From assembly GCF_900163645.1 (NCBI RefSeq), contig NZ_FUKM01000005.1:40081-104080 (forward strand): a stretch of 64,000 nt of DNA, written 5' to 3'. The position numbers were made by a program, and so were the translations under genes. A model generated the notes under the pieces. That model was not told the DNA's origin. It did not search any database and saw only the letters and a list, made by a program, of their open reading frames with translations. Each line of letters starts with the position of its first letter. Within the stretch, counting starts at the first letter, position 1. Source of the stretch: Halomonas citrativorans (GTDB lineage Bacteria; Pseudomonadota; Gammaproteobacteria; Pseudomonadales; Halomonadaceae). Below, piece after piece: positions 7,386-17,142 of this stretch.

Positions 7386-9872
7386 ATGCTCACCCTACTA
7401 CTGATTATCCTGGCTGTGGTTGGCCTGCTGATTATTATGCGCCGCGAAGCAGGCGCCCCAGCAGCCCTGACACTGTTAGGTATATTAGGGCTTGTTGGCC
7501 TACTCTTTGACGCCGCCGTTATAGGAGTATTGCTGCTAATCGCTGCTGCGGTTGTTGCTGTGACGGGCCTTGAGACATTGCGCAAACAGTGGCTGACACC
7601 GCGGATTTTTAAAATTTTCAAAAAGGTCGCGCCAAAGGTCTCCGCCACCGAGCGCACGGCACTAGAAGCCGGTAGCGTTTCCTGGGACGGGGAGCTTTTC
7701 TCCGGCAAGCCACAGTGGAACAAGCTACTGGCCTACAAGGATGAAGGCCTGCGTGAAGATGAACAGGCCTTTCTCGATAATCAGTGCGCTAAAGCAGCTG
7801 GCATGTGTAACGCCTGGGATATTGCTCAAGAGCGTGCCGACCTGCCCCAGCAGTTATGGGACTATCTGAAAAAAGAAGGCTTCTTTGGGATGATTATTCC
7901 CAAGGAGTACGGTGGCCTGGGTTTCTCAGCAAAAGCCCAATCAATGGCATTGCAAAAACTTTCCGCCAACGAAACGTTAATGGTGACCGTTGGAGTACCC
8001 AACTCCCTCGGCCCGGGCGAGCTTCTGCTTAAATATGGTACTGAGGAACAACAAGACCACTACCTGCCCCGCTTGGCCGATGGTCGCGAAATTCCCTGCT
8101 TCGGCTTAACAGGCCCGCGGGCTGGCTCTGACGCAACGTCACTGCCTGATACCGGCATAGTATGTAAAGAAATTATTGATGGAAAAGAGACGCTAGGCCT
8201 GCGCCTAACGTTTGAAAAACGCTGGATCACGCTGGCACCCATTGCCACTGTTGTGGGTTTAGCCTTCCGTTTATTCGACCCTGAAAAGCTGTTGGGCGAC
8301 GAAGAAGACCGAGGCATTACCCTGGCGCTCATACCGCGCGACACGCAAGGTATGGACATTGGCCGTCGCCATCACCCCATCGGCAGCCCGTTTATGAACG
8401 GCCCGATTAAAGGTGTGGATGTCTTTGTGCCGCTGGATACCATCATCGGCGGGCAGGAGATGATTGGCCAAGGCTGGCGCATGCTGGTTGAGTGCCTATC
8501 GATTGGTCGTTGTATCACACTGCCCTCAGGCGCGACCGGCACCGCCCGCTACGCGCTGGGCTGGAGCGGTGGCTTTACGCGTGTTCGTCGTCAGTTCAAC
8601 GTACCTGTGGCCGAAATGGAAGGCGTTCAAGAGCCGTTGGCACGTATGGCAGCGATGGCTTACATCTCCCAGGCAACCGTTTATCAAACGGCTAACCTGA
8701 TTGACCATGGCGAGAAACCAGCGGTTCCCTCGGCCATTCTGAAGAGCCAACTAACCGAGTTCCAACGTGTTCTGTTAAGCGATGCGATGGATGTGCATGG
8801 TGGTAAAGCGGTCACATTGGGCCCGCGTAACTATTTAGGCATTGGCTATAGCGCCAACCCGGTAGCGATTACCGTTGAAGGCGCCAACATCATGACGCGG
8901 AACCTGATGATCTTTGGTCAAGGGGCGATCCGCTGTCATCCCTATGTACTGGAAGAGCTAGCCGCTAAAGATGCCAACGACATCAATGCGTTTGATAAAG
9001 CCTTCTTCAGCCATGCAGGCCTGATTTTTGGTAATGCCGCACGTGCGTTCACCATGGGATTAGGGTTTGGTAAAGAGAGCGTTCCGTTTGATGGGCCAGC
9101 TGCGGCTTATGCGCAAGATATTGCCCGCCTCTCTGCAGGCTTTGGGCTATGTGCGGATGCCGCCATGGCCAGCCTGGGTTCCGCGCTGAAAAAACGCGAA
9201 ATGCTCTCCGCCCGTTTGGGTGATGTACTCTCTAATCTGTATCTCGCATCCATGGTACTCAAACAGTGGCAAGCAGGCGACAAAGTGGAAGGCGAAGACG
9301 CCCTGCTTCATTACAGCTGCCGCTTCCTGTTGCATCGCGCAGAACAAGCCTTTGTGGAGATTTTCGACAACTTGCCTAATCGGGCAATAGGCCGTGTGCT
9401 TAACGCCGTCGTAATGCCAACCGGACGCCGTTGGGACAAGCCCCATGATGACCTGGCACGCGACATTGCCAAACGGGTTTCCACCCACAGTGCATTGCGC
9501 ACCAAACTGCTTTCCAACACCTGGGATACCGACGACGGCGAACAGCCCAACCCGCTGGCGCGCTACAATGCACTGCTGGTTGATTATGACCGTGCTGAAG
9601 TCATTTATCGCACGGTTAACAAAGCCTACGCCAAAGGTGAGCTGCCTCAAACGGCCCTCCACCCTGAAGCCAGGGTGGAGGTAGCATTTGAGAAAGGCCT
9701 GATTAGTGAAGAAGAAACGGTCTTTATGCGCGAATTCGAAAAGAACGTACTGGAAATGCTAACGGTCGATGACTTTGCCTACGATGCGTTTGCAAAGGAT
9801 AAAGACACGCTCATTAACCATAATGCTACGCAGGCAGCACCGATTAATCCTGAGGAAGCCCGCGTTGAGTAA
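7386..9872 (+). CDS. fadE: Long-chain acyl-CoA dehydrogenase FadE
   Basis: 828-residue enzyme of the large FadE type (E. coli FadE is 814), catalysing the first FAD-dependent step of fatty-acid beta-oxidation. The N-terminus holds two or three hydrophobic segments (residues 1-65), a feature of this membrane-associated family. The acyl-CoA dehydrogenase core follows: FFGMIIPKEYGGLGFS near 160, FGLTGPRAGSDATS near 235, MLVECLSIGRCITLPS near 365 and AMDVHGGKAVTLGP near 470. The C-terminal 300 residues form the FadE-specific extension (DUF1974). Monocistronic between two terminators, with a PsrA-like site upstream. Confidence 0.95.
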   Translation: MLTLLLIILAVVGLLIIMRREAGAPAALTLLGILGLVGLLFDAAVIGVLLLIAAAVVAVTGLETLRKQWLTPRIFKIFKKVAPKVSATERTALEAGSVSWDGELFSGKPQWNKLLAYKDEGLREDEQAFLDNQCAKAAGMCNAWDIAQERADLPQQLWDYLKKEGFFGMIIPKEYGGLGFSAKAQSMALQKLSANETLMVTVGVPNSLGPGELLLKYGTEEQQDHYLPRLADGREIPCFGLTGPRAGSDATSLPDTGIVCKEIIDGKETLGLRLTFEKRWITLAPIATVVGLAFRLFDPEKLLGDEEDRGITLALIPRDTQGMDIGRRHHPIGSPFMNGPIKGVDVFVPLDTIIGGQEMIGQGWRMLVECLSIGRCITLPSGATGTARYALGWSGGFTRVRRQFNVPVAEMEGVQEPLARMAAMAYISQATVYQTANLIDHGEKPAVPSAILKSQLTEFQRVLLSDAMDVHGGKAVTLGPRNYLGIGYSANPVAITVEGANIMTRNLMIFGQGAIRCHPYVLEELAAKDANDINAFDKAFFSHAGLIFGNAARAFTMGLGFGKESVPFDGPAAAYAQDIARLSAGFGLCADAAMASLGSALKKREMLSARLGDVLSNLYLASMVLKQWQAGDKVEGEDALLHYSCRFLLHRAEQAFVEIFDNLPNRAIGRVLNAVVMPTGRRWDKPHDDLARDIAKRVSTHSALRTKLLSNTWDTDDGEQPNPLARYNALLVDYDRAEVIYRTVNKAYAKGELPQTALHPEARVEVAFEKGLISEEETVFMREFEKNVLEMLTVDDFAYDAFAKDKDTLINHNATQAAPINPEEARVE

Positions 9873-9899
9873 CACATTATAGAAACATGAGTGCCATAA

Positions 9900-9928
9900 A
9901 CCGGCTCCACGATGGAGTCGGTTTTTTT
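9900..9928 (+). terminator. Rho-independent terminator after fadE
   Basis: Hairpin ACCG-G-CTCC / GGAG-T-CGGT, with an internal mismatch, followed by seven T. Confidence 0.85.
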
Positions 9929-9938
9929 ATAGCCACTC

Positions 9939-9958
9939 AATGTTCGTTTTCAAACTTG
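9939..9958. promoter_or_regulatory. Probable GlpR operator upstream of glpD
   Basis: AATGTTCGTTTTCAAACTT matches the E. coli GlpR consensus (WATGTTCG-WTAW-CGAACATW) at about 16 of 20 positions, the left half-site perfectly. It lies about 95 bp upstream of glpD. A second short inverted repeat (GATCG-CAAA-CGATC, 9962-9975) follows. Confidence 0.65.
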
Positions 9959-10050
9959 AAAGATCGCAAACGATCACATATTCTTCATAAATGAAAATAA
10001 CTGTGTTTTGCTTTGGTTATCAAACCTAATTTCCCATTAATGAGGCTATC

Positions 10051-11691
10051 ATGACCCTGCGTGAACAAAACGTTAGTCAATTGACAAGTACCACCTTTGA
10101 CGCGCTGGTGATTGGTGGCGGTATTAATGGCGCGGCCAGCGCGGCTGCGCTGGCGGGCAAAGGTGCCAAGGTTGCCTTGATTGACCGTGGCGACTTTGCG
10201 GGCAGCACCAGCATGCAATCCTCCAACCTGGTTTGGGGAGGCATCAAATATATGGAAAGCAATGACTTTGGCTTGGTGCGTAAACTCTGTAAGAGCCGCA
10301 ATCATCTGATCAAGAGCTACCCTTCCACGGTTGAAGAAATACGCTTTCTCACCACGATTACTAAAGGCTTTCGGCACTCCCCTCGCTATCTCTGGGCAGG
10401 CACCTGGCTTTATTGGTTAATGGGTAATGGATTTACCAAAAAACCCCGCCTGCTTTCGCCAAAAAACATCAAGCAAGAAGAGTCGATCATTAATGTCGAT
10501 ACATCGGTGGGCGGCTTTGAGTATTCGGATGCCTACCTGCACGACAATGATGCCCGGTTTGTGTTTAATTTTATCCGCCACGCACTCGATTTCGGCGCGA
10601 CAGCCGCCAACTATGTGGAGTCGCTGGGCGCTGAGCGCAAAGACGGCATTTGGGTAACGAAAGCCCGCAATACAATGGATGGCAGCACCTTTGAGATACG
10701 TGCCAAGGTATTGATTAACGCGGCAGGCCCATGGGTTGATCATCACAACAAACTGACCAACCAGCAGACATCGCACCAGCACCTTTACTCAAAGGGCATC
10801 CACTTAATCGTGCCGCAGTTAACACAATCAAAGCGGGTACTGGCGTTTTTTGCCGATGATGGACGGCTTTTCTTTGTTATACCCATGGGTAATCGTACCT
10901 GTATCGGCACCACCGATACCCACATGGACCACCCTAATGCGGTGGTGACCGATGAAGACGTAAGCTTCGTGCTGGAGAACATCAACAAGCGCTTAACGCT
11001 TGAGAAGCCCCTGACGCCTAGCGATATTATTTCAACACGCTGTGGTGTGCGCCCCTTGGCCATTGAGGCCAACCAGGGCAGTGACCGAGACTTCCTGCAG
11101 CTTTCACGCAAACACATTATTGATACACATGACGATACGGCACATATCAGTATCTTTGGTGGCAAGCTCACCGACTGTTTAAACGTCGGTGATGAAATTG
11201 CGGATGCGGTAACCCAGCTAGGCGTGACGTTAACCAAACCCAAGTTCCAATGGTACGGCGAACCTTCTGATTCTGTTAAGCAGCAATTTATGGCTCAGGC
11301 CGAGCGTATCGGCCTTGACGCGATGACGCCCAGCACCTCTTCAGAGCTACTGACAAAACGCCTGTGGCGCCGCTACGCGAATAAAGCGTTTGCAATGCTT
11401 GAAAAAATCGAAGCAGACCATGACCAGGCCGCCTTGCTTATTGAAGGTACCGAATATATTCGCGTTGAGCTTGAACACGCCCGCGATTATGAAATGATCA
11501 CTGAACTGGAAGACTTCCTACGGCGCCGGGCCAAAATATCGCTAGTGGTGCATCATGATCAGCTACGCCACTCGGAAGGGCTTAAAGAGGCTTGCCGGAT
11601 GCTTTTCGGTGACCAGGCCGATGAACGATTTAATGCCTACTTTGAAAATAATTCTGGCGAGGCGATTCAACAAGCAATGGCAGATGCTTAG
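10051..11691 (+). CDS. glpD: Aerobic glycerol-3-phosphate dehydrogenase (FAD)
   Basis: Oxidises sn-glycerol-3-phosphate to dihydroxyacetone phosphate and passes electrons to the quinone pool at the cytoplasmic membrane. The N-terminal dinucleotide motif ALVIGGGINGAASA (about residues 19-32) is followed by RGDFAGSTSMQSSNLVWGG, the glycerophosphate dehydrogenase block that binds FAD. The central part contains GIHLIVP, CIGTTDTH and TRCGVRPL, all conserved in the family, and ISIFGGKLTDC near 370. 546 residues. It forms the glycerol locus with glpK and glpR on the opposite strand, and has a GlpR-like operator upstream. Confidence 0.93.
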   Translation: MTLREQNVSQLTSTTFDALVIGGGINGAASAAALAGKGAKVALIDRGDFAGSTSMQSSNLVWGGIKYMESNDFGLVRKLCKSRNHLIKSYPSTVEEIRFLTTITKGFRHSPRYLWAGTWLYWLMGNGFTKKPRLLSPKNIKQEESIINVDTSVGGFEYSDAYLHDNDARFVFNFIRHALDFGATAANYVESLGAERKDGIWVTKARNTMDGSTFEIRAKVLINAAGPWVDHHNKLTNQQTSHQHLYSKGIHLIVPQLTQSKRVLAFFADDGRLFFVIPMGNRTCIGTTDTHMDHPNAVVTDEDVSFVLENINKRLTLEKPLTPSDIISTRCGVRPLAIEANQGSDRDFLQLSRKHIIDTHDDTAHISIFGGKLTDCLNVGDEIADAVTQLGVTLTKPKFQWYGEPSDSVKQQFMAQAERIGLDAMTPSTSSELLTKRLWRRYANKAFAMLEKIEADHDQAALLIEGTEYIRVELEHARDYEMITELEDFLRRRAKISLVVHHDQLRHSEGLKEACRMLFGDQADERFNAYFENNSGEAIQQAMADA

Positions 11692-11800
11692 TGCTTGCTC
11701 AAAGCATGTCATCACAAGTACGTCATCAAAAAACACATAGTCAGAAGTACTTATCCAAACGTAGTTAGCCTACGTTCATAGCCAGACCACTGTGATAAAA

Positions 11801-11833
11801 AAAGCCCTCTTAAAAAATGTTTAAGAGGGCTTT
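11801..11833. terminator. Bidirectional terminator between glpD and the small gene at 11862
   Basis: Perfect 14-bp stem AAAGCCCTCTTAAA / TTTAAGAGGGCTTT with a short loop and A/T tracts on both sides. It can serve both converging transcripts. Confidence 0.9.
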
Positions 11834-11861
11834 GTGTGCGTCAATATAAGCGTTTAACGCC

Positions 11862-12086
11862 TTACTCCTCGTTGGCAACCTGCAGCTGCGAGTCGCCTGC
11901 CAACACTTCATCCCAGGCTTCATCTAGCGTACAGCCAGACCGACTATCGAGCGTATCGATCACTTCTACGGCACATTGAAGCGACCTAGGGCTATCTTTA
12001 AGAGCAAGTACCAGCTTAGCCAGATCCTGCTTGCTAAATGTACTGGCAATCTGGTCAGCTTGCTGGCTTAGTTCAATACAGTTCAT
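11862..12086 (-). CDS. Small hypothetical protein
   Basis: 74-residue acidic protein, not recognised. Predicted mostly helical (for example QQADQIASTFSKQDLAKLVLALKDSP), with two cysteines in the middle (QCAVEV and SGCTLDEAW). The start ATG has GAGGT about nine bases upstream. It ends against the bidirectional terminator shared with glpD and may be co-transcribed with the reading frame that ends 21 bp upstream of it. No function is proposed. Confidence 0.6.
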   Translation of the reverse strand: MNCIELSQQADQIASTFSKQDLAKLVLALKDSPRSLQCAVEVIDTLDSRSGCTLDEAWDEVLAGDSQLQVANEE

Positions 12087-12107
12087 ATTCAGTACCTCAT
12101 GGTATGG

Positions 12108-12428
12108 TCATCCGCTGCCGGTCTCACAAAGGGCTTTCGCTGATAAAGGCAGCCGCCCTATACGTATGGTGACATTGCTACTCATGCCAGGTCGGATAAG
12201 CACCTGGTTCGGTGACTGCGAACGGTCAAAAAAACAGATAAGATCTTCACTCTTTAGCGCCTGCTGTATGCACGCACAAAGGTTATATGGCAAGGCATAG
12301 TGCGATGTGTCGGGGTAACGAGGCATCACTCCATCCCATGCCCTGACTATGGTCCATGAACGATTAACCAACAATGCATCATTGGACGCACGCCCCGTTG
12401 TAGCTTGACGACATCGGCCGCTGCCCAT
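12108..12428 (-). CDS. Hypothetical protein, start uncertain
   Basis: 106-codon frame with protein-like composition, unrecognised. The first 34 codons have no ribosome site and may not be translated; an internal ATG at 12326 with GGAG close upstream would give a 72-residue product (MPRYPDTSHYALPYNL and on). It ends 21 bp before the 74-residue gene on the same strand, suggesting a two-gene unit. Weak evidence overall; it could be non-coding. Confidence 0.35.
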   Translation of the reverse strand: MGSGRCRQATTGRASNDALLVNRSWTIVRAWDGVMPRYPDTSHYALPYNLCACIQQALKSEDLICFFDRSQSPNQVLIRPGMSSNVTIRIGRLPLSAKALCETGSG

Positions 12429-12508
12429 GGTTAAACGTGTTAAAAGCTTACAACAAGAAGAGAATCAAGAAGTGCACGCAGCCACCTTGCGATGGCTACG
12501 TGATGGCC

Positions 12509-13996
12509 TTATTCGCCGGAACGTACGCGCGACACGGCATCCAGCCAGCCTTGGTACAGCTGCTCGCGAGGCGCATCCTCCATGGTCGGCATAAAGCTCT
12601 TTTCACAGTTCCAGAGCTGTTCAATTTCTTCCAAAGAGTCATACCAGCCTAAACGTAAGCCTGCCAGGTACGCTGCTCCCAGTGCAGTGGTTTCTAAAAT
12701 AGTGGGACGATCCACCTCAACATCCAGCATGTCGGACAAAAACTGCATCAGCCAGCTGTTTTTAACCATGCCGCCATCCACACGCAGTTTGCTTGGTGTG
12801 GCGTCCATATCGTCGTTCATGCAGTGCTGTAAATCGCGGGTTTGGTAACAGACTGCCTGCAAGCCTGCCGCAACGATTTCTGCAATACCGGTGTCCCGTG
12901 TCAGGCCAAAGATTGCTCCCCGCGCTTTAGGGTCCCAGTGCGGCGCCCCAAGCCCCGTAAATGCAGGTACCAAATAGACGCTATGGCCCAGTCGGGTCTC
13001 CTTGGCAAGCGCCTCGGTTTCAGCCGCATCCGCAAACAGGTTCAAGCCATCCCGCAGCCACTGTACGGTTGCACCTGCAACAAAAATGCTGCCTTCCAGC
13101 GCATAGGTGGGCTTACCGTTAAGCCGATAGCCGATGGTGGTCAACAAGCGATTACGCGAAAGCGCAGGTGTGTCACCGGTGTTTACAATCATAAAGCAGC
13201 CGGTGCCGTAGGTGCTTTTTCCCATCCCCGGCGTAAAACATGCCTGCCCTACTAGCGCTGCCTGCTGATCGCCCGCCACACCAGCTATCGGTAGCTCAGC
13301 CCCTAACCACTCTGCCTCCATCATGCCGAAATCATCGCTGGAGTCTTTCACACTGGGCAGCAGGTTGGCAGGTATGTTGAACAGCGCCAGCAAATCCTCA
13401 TCCCATTGCTGGGTGTGTATGTTAAAGAGCGCCGTGCGTGAGGCATTGGTGGCATCGGTGACATGCTGCTTACCGTTTGTCAGCCGCCAAATCAGAAAGC
13501 TATCTACGGTTCCAAATGCCAGTTCGCCACGCTCAGCGCGTTCACGGGCACCCTCCACGTTCTCAAGCAACCATGCCAGTTTCGTCGCCGAAAAGTAGGG
13601 ATCAATTAACAGGCCGGTTTTTGCTTGAACGCTATCGGTATGCCCAGCTTCACGCAGCGTTTGGCAGGTATCAGACGTTCGCCGATCCTGCCATACAATC
13701 GCGTTATAAAGTGGCTTACCTGTTGCGCGGTCCCACAACAGCGTGGTTTCGCGCTGATTGGTAATACCCACACCCGCCACTTGACCTGCAGAAACACTGG
13801 CCTTCACCAGCACTTCTTTGCAGGTCGCAACTACTGATTCCCAAATATCTTCAGGATCATGCTCAATCCAGCCATCACGGGGAAAGTGCTGGGTAAACTC
13901 TTGCTGGGCAACGGCCGCAATTTCCCCTTGTCGGTTAAACAAGATGGCACGGGAGCTGGTGGTACCTTGATCAATAGAAAGTAGATAACGGGACAT
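12509..13996 (-). CDS. glpK: Glycerol kinase
   Basis: ATP-dependent phosphorylation of glycerol to sn-glycerol-3-phosphate. 495 residues, normal for GlpK. FGGY kinase features: [17 protein letters not shown] at the N-terminus (phosphate-binding), [23 protein letters not shown] written as the FGGY block near 80-100 (key residues R, E, W, D for glycerol), [14 protein letters not shown] near 240, and the C-terminal [17 protein letters not shown] block. It lies downstream of glpR on the same strand, with a hairpin and GlpR-like half-sites in the gap, opposite glpD. Confidence 0.95.
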   Translation of the reverse strand: MSRYLLSIDQGTTSSRAILFNRQGEIAAVAQQEFTQHFPRDGWIEHDPEDIWESVVATCKEVLVKASVSAGQVAGVGITNQRETTLLWDRATGKPLYNAIVWQDRRTSDTCQTLREAGHTDSVQAKTGLLIDPYFSATKLAWLLENVEGARERAERGELAFGTVDSFLIWRLTNGKQHVTDATNASRTALFNIHTQQWDEDLLALFNIPANLLPSVKDSSDDFGMMEAEWLGAELPIAGVAGDQQAALVGQACFTPGMGKSTYGTGCFMIVNTGDTPALSRNRLLTTIGYRLNGKPTYALEGSIFVAGATVQWLRDGLNLFADAAETEALAKETRLGHSVYLVPAFTGLGAPHWDPKARGAIFGLTRDTGIAEIVAAGLQAVCYQTRDLQHCMNDDMDATPSKLRVDGGMVKNSWLMQFLSDMLDVEVDRPTILETTALGAAYLAGLRLGWYDSLEEIEQLWNCEKSFMPTMEDAPREQLYQGWLDAVSRVRSGE

Positions 13997-13999
13997 TAG

Positions 14000-14030
14000 A
14001 TGTTCGCTTTGAGGTGAATATTTTCGCTTT
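14000..14030 (-). promoter_or_regulatory. Candidate GlpR half-sites at the glpK start
   Basis: Two copies of a GlpR-like half-site (minus strand AAAGCGAACAT and AAAGCGAAAAT) lie in direct orientation 20 bp apart, just upstream of the glpK start codon. The half-site matches the CGAACAT arm of the GlpR consensus. The direct rather than inverted arrangement makes this less certain than the glpD site. Confidence 0.4.
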
Positions 14031-14036
14031 ATTATG

Positions 14037-14060
14037 AATAAGGCTACGCTAAGCCTTATT
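14037..14060 (-). terminator. Inverted repeat between glpR and glpK, possible attenuator or terminator
   Basis: Perfect 9-bp arms AATAAGGCT / AGCCTTATT around a 6-nt loop, 45 bp after the glpR stop. There is no long T-run, so it may only partly terminate glpR transcripts. Confidence 0.45.
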
Positions 14061-14105
14061 GATGCTCAAGTACGAAAATACCCCTACAAAGCAGCCTTGG
14101 CCCGT

Positions 14106-14864
14106 TTAGGCGATATAGAGCGCCACATCATATTGGGTAAGCAACTGCTGGATAGACTCGGGAGGCTTGCGGTCAGTGAACAACGCATCCAGCTGGGAAA
14201 GATTCCCTTGACGTACCACAGGGTTGCGATGGAACTTGGAGTAATCCGCAGCTAGATACACGCGTCGCGAATTAGCAATGATCGCTTGGGCCACACGTAC
14301 TTCCTGGTAATCGAACTCCAACAAAGAGCCATCTTCATCAATACCGCTGATACCAATAATACCGTAGTCGACCTTAAACTGATTAATAAAGTCGATGGTT
14401 GCTTCACCGATGATGCCGCCATCCCGAGAGCGCACTTGGCCGCCCGCAATGATGACGTTAAAGTCTTCTTTATGCTGCAAAATAGCGGCGACGTTCAGGT
14501 TGTTGGTGATCACTTCCAACCCTTGATGCTCTAGCAATGCCTGGGCAATGATTTCATTGCTGGTACCAATATTGATAAACAGCGATGAGTGATTAGGAAT
14601 ATGCTGTGCCAGACAATGAGCAATACGCTCTTTCTCTTCAAGATGCAGTGTTTTACGGGTGCTATAGGCCGTATTAACGGTGCTTGACTCAATGCCCACG
14701 CCACCATGTACCCGCCTCACTCTGCCCTCGTTCGCCAACGTGTTGAGATCGCGCCGAATCGTTTGAGGCGTTACTGCGAAATGATCAGTCAGTTGCTCAA
14801 TGCTCATATAACCGTGCTGACGAACCAGCTCGACAATCGCATCCTGACGGTATTGTTGATTCAT
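14106..14864 (-). CDS. glpR: Glycerol-3-phosphate regulon repressor, DeoR family
   Basis: DeoR-family repressor. Starting at ATG 14864 gives 252 residues, the same as E. coli GlpR, and places the helix-turn-helix (MSIEQLTDHFAVTPQTIRRDL) at residues 20-40; a longer frame beginning with TTG adds eleven unconserved residues. The C-terminal sensor domain shows INIGTSNEIIAQAL, VITNNLNVAAIL and IIAGGQVRSRDGGIIG, the DeoR-C sugar-phosphate pocket. sn-glycerol-3-phosphate is the known inducer. It is upstream of glpK on the same strand and probably controls glpK and glpD through the sites at 9939 and 14000. Confidence 0.93.
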   Translation of the reverse strand: MNQQYRQDAIVELVRQHGYMSIEQLTDHFAVTPQTIRRDLNTLANEGRVRRVHGGVGIESSTVNTAYSTRKTLHLEEKERIAHCLAQHIPNHSSLFINIGTSNEIIAQALLEHQGLEVITNNLNVAAILQHKEDFNVIIAGGQVRSRDGGIIGEATIDFINQFKVDYGIIGISGIDEDGSLLEFDYQEVRVAQAIIANSRRVYLAADYSKFHRNPVVRQGNLSQLDALFTDRKPPESIQQLLTQYDVALYIA

Positions 14865-14953
14865 AGGCTTAGCCTGTTCACTTTTGTTTATCGCCAAGCG
14901 TAATAGGATAACAAAATCTGATAGCCCTGATCCACACGACGAAACTCAACAAA

Positions 14954-14982
14954 GCTCGGTGGCCAACGGAGGGCCACCGAGC
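14954..14982 (-). terminator. Terminator after the SLC13 permease gene
   Basis: Perfect 11-bp stem GCTCGGTGGCC / GGCCACCGAGC with a 7-nt loop, followed on the minus strand by TTTGTTG. It lies just downstream of the SLC13 gene and upstream of glpR. Confidence 0.75.
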
Positions 14983-15003
14983 ACTATCTCTTGCTGTCGT
15001 TAC

Positions 15004-16848
15004 TTACAGCGGCCATACCCACAAAATAACCGGCAGGGCAACCACCAGCACAATGATCGAAAGCGGCAAGCCTAGCTTCCAATAATCACCAAACCGATAG
15101 CCGCCTGGCCCCAGCACCAGTGTATTGGACTGATGGCCGATGGGGGTTAAAAACGCGCATGAAGCACTCACCGCGACCACCATTAAAAACGGATCAAGAG
15201 AGGCATTAAAGCCTTGGGCTAAACTGGCGGAAATCGGTGCCATTAACAATGCGGCGGCGGCATTATTGACCACATTTGAAAGTAGCATGGTGAGCACGAA
15301 AAGGCCGATTAAGGAAATAAAGATGGGCCACTGCGCGCCAAAGCTAAGCAAGGCATTCGCCACAATCGTAGCCCCACCGCTGGTTTCCAAAGCCTCCCCT
15401 ACGGGTATCATGGCGGCTAACAGTACAATCACAGGGCCATCAATGGCCTGATAGCCATCCCGCAGCGGTAATACCCCAATTAATAGCGAAATAAGCGCGG
15501 CACAGCCCATTGCGACCGCTGCGGGCAGAAGGTCCAGCAACATCGCGACAATGGCCAGCGCAAAAATCCCGATTGAGATAACCAACTTACGCGGCTGGCC
15601 TAACTGCAGCTCTCGATTAGCCAACGGCAAACAGCCTAAGGTAGAAAGGCTATCGCTAATTTCGTTCTCGCTGCCCTGAAGCAGTAGTACATCGCCGGTT
15701 TGAAAACGAATATCTCGCAAGCGCTGTTTCAAACGACTACCGTCACGAGCAACTGCCACCAGATGTAGACCAAACTGTTGATTTAATCGCAGCTGTCGGA
15801 CACTGCGATTATTCATCATCGAATCATTACGCACGACGGCTTCGATCAGTTGCAGCCCTTCGGTATCCACCGGCTGCCGGCCCTCACTGCTGTCTGCTTC
15901 GCCCTCATCCTCTTTTGAGGCATCTTCATCCTTCTCCTCAGGCTCCGCAACCGCACTCAACCCTACTTTATCTTCAAGCAGCTTTAGATCATCCGGGCCC
16001 GCCTCAAGCAGTAAAATATCGCCCTCTTGCAAGATTCCGTGAAAGGAGTAGCCCGCCCGGCGATTATCATCGCGCACTACGGCCAATACAGGAATGGTTT
16101 CCTCAAGTTCATCGCGTAACTGCGGCAGCGTTAAGCCGTTGGCTTTAGAGTCCTTGGTAACGTTAAGCTCTACCAGATAATTGGCGGTATCAAACATCTC
16201 TTCAGCTGACGACTTCGCATTGCGTTTAGGCGTTAAGCGCCAGCCAATTAACACGATAAACGCAAGACCTACGACGGCCACCGCAACCCCGACAGGGGAA
16301 AAGCTGAACATGCCAAAATTTTCTCCGGTCACACTGCCACGGTAGCTGGAGATAATAATATTGGGCGGTGTGCCAATCAGGGTGGTTAAGCCCCCCAACA
16401 ACGAACCAAACGCGAGCGGCATTAAAAGTAGTGAAGGAGACGTGTTATGTTCGCGGGCAAGCCGCATGGCAACGGGTAGCAATAGCGCTAACGCCCCCAC
16501 ATTATTCATAATGCCGGACAACACCACCACGGTTCCTACTAGCGCTAAAAGCTGGAGCATCAGCCGGTCACCCACCTTGAGCACTTGGTTGGAGATAATA
16601 TCCACTACGCCAGAACGCTCAAAACCACGGCTTAACACCAGTACGGCAGCCACCGTAATAACGGCTGGATGACCAAACCCGGCAAACGCTGAATCAGCCG
16701 GAACAAGCCCTAGCATAACTGATGCAAAAAGCGCCGTTAATGCCACTAAATCATAGCGGAAACGTCCCCATACGAACGCTACCAACGTTAATCCCAGCAC
16801 GATGAATATCAGTGTACTGGGTGCTAAGCCGATTGCTTCCATCGCCAT
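15004..16848 (-). CDS. SLC13-family anion permease with two RCK_C (TrkA-C) domains
   Basis: 614-residue inner-membrane transporter of the divalent anion:sodium symporter / CitMHS-like group. An N-terminal bundle of about five segments (including NNVGALALLLPVAM and LIGTPPNIIIS, the SNT-type signature near residues 115-170) is followed by two soluble TrkA-C modules (about 205-290 and 330-405, linked by an acidic stretch EEKDEDASKEDEGEAD), then a second bundle with VVNNAAAALLMAPI and GHQSNTLVLGPGGY near 530-590. Proteins of this shape are annotated as sulfate, citrate or dicarboxylate permeases; the substrate cannot be told here. AGGTGGC lies just before the start ATG. Confidence 0.85.
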   Translation of the reverse strand: MAMEAIGLAPSTLIFIVLGLTLVAFVWGRFRYDLVALTALFASVMLGLVPADSAFAGFGHPAVITVAAVLVLSRGFERSGVVDIISNQVLKVGDRLMLQLLALVGTVVVLSGIMNNVGALALLLPVAMRLAREHNTSPSLLLMPLAFGSLLGGLTTLIGTPPNIIISSYRGSVTGENFGMFSFSPVGVAVAVVGLAFIVLIGWRLTPKRNAKSSAEEMFDTANYLVELNVTKDSKANGLTLPQLRDELEETIPVLAVVRDDNRRAGYSFHGILQEGDILLLEAGPDDLKLLEDKVGLSAVAEPEEKDEDASKEDEGEADSSEGRQPVDTEGLQLIEAVVRNDSMMNNRSVRQLRLNQQFGLHLVAVARDGSRLKQRLRDIRFQTGDVLLLQGSENEISDSLSTLGCLPLANRELQLGQPRKLVISIGIFALAIVAMLLDLLPAAVAMGCAALISLLIGVLPLRDGYQAIDGPVIVLLAAMIPVGEALETSGGATIVANALLSFGAQWPIFISLIGLFVLTMLLSNVVNNAAAALLMAPISASLAQGFNASLDPFLMVVAVSASCAFLTPIGHQSNTLVLGPGGYRFGDYWKLGLPLSIIVLVVALPVILWVWPL

Positions 16849-17142
16849 GCCACCTACCTCATTGTAACGCTTTTGGATCAGAGCAAGGCGAACTCACTAC
16901 CCTACCTGCTTAACCCTACCTACCGACTTGTTTCTCCGAACCTTAACCCATGTAAACAGTCGGGTAACCTTCCTACATTAGACGGTATCTATACAACCGT
17001 ATAGGGTACGCAAACGCCTTAACGTGACAAGGTGCTACCTCATCGCTGGCCGCTTACTTGTGTGCGACGCGAAGGCTGAACTTGGCTGCGCGAGTCGCTA
17101 AGATGCTTCTTTGAAGTTTGGCTTTAACCTACTGGAGATCCT

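Noticed and set aside
9147..9662. 171-codon minus-strand frame inside fadE
   Set aside because: Shadow of the fadE reading frame; no start signal and no recognisable domain.
16849..17142. Possible TPP riboswitch upstream of the TenA gene
   Set aside because: The thi-box core (CTGAGA and the second conserved block) is absent; nothing else stands out.
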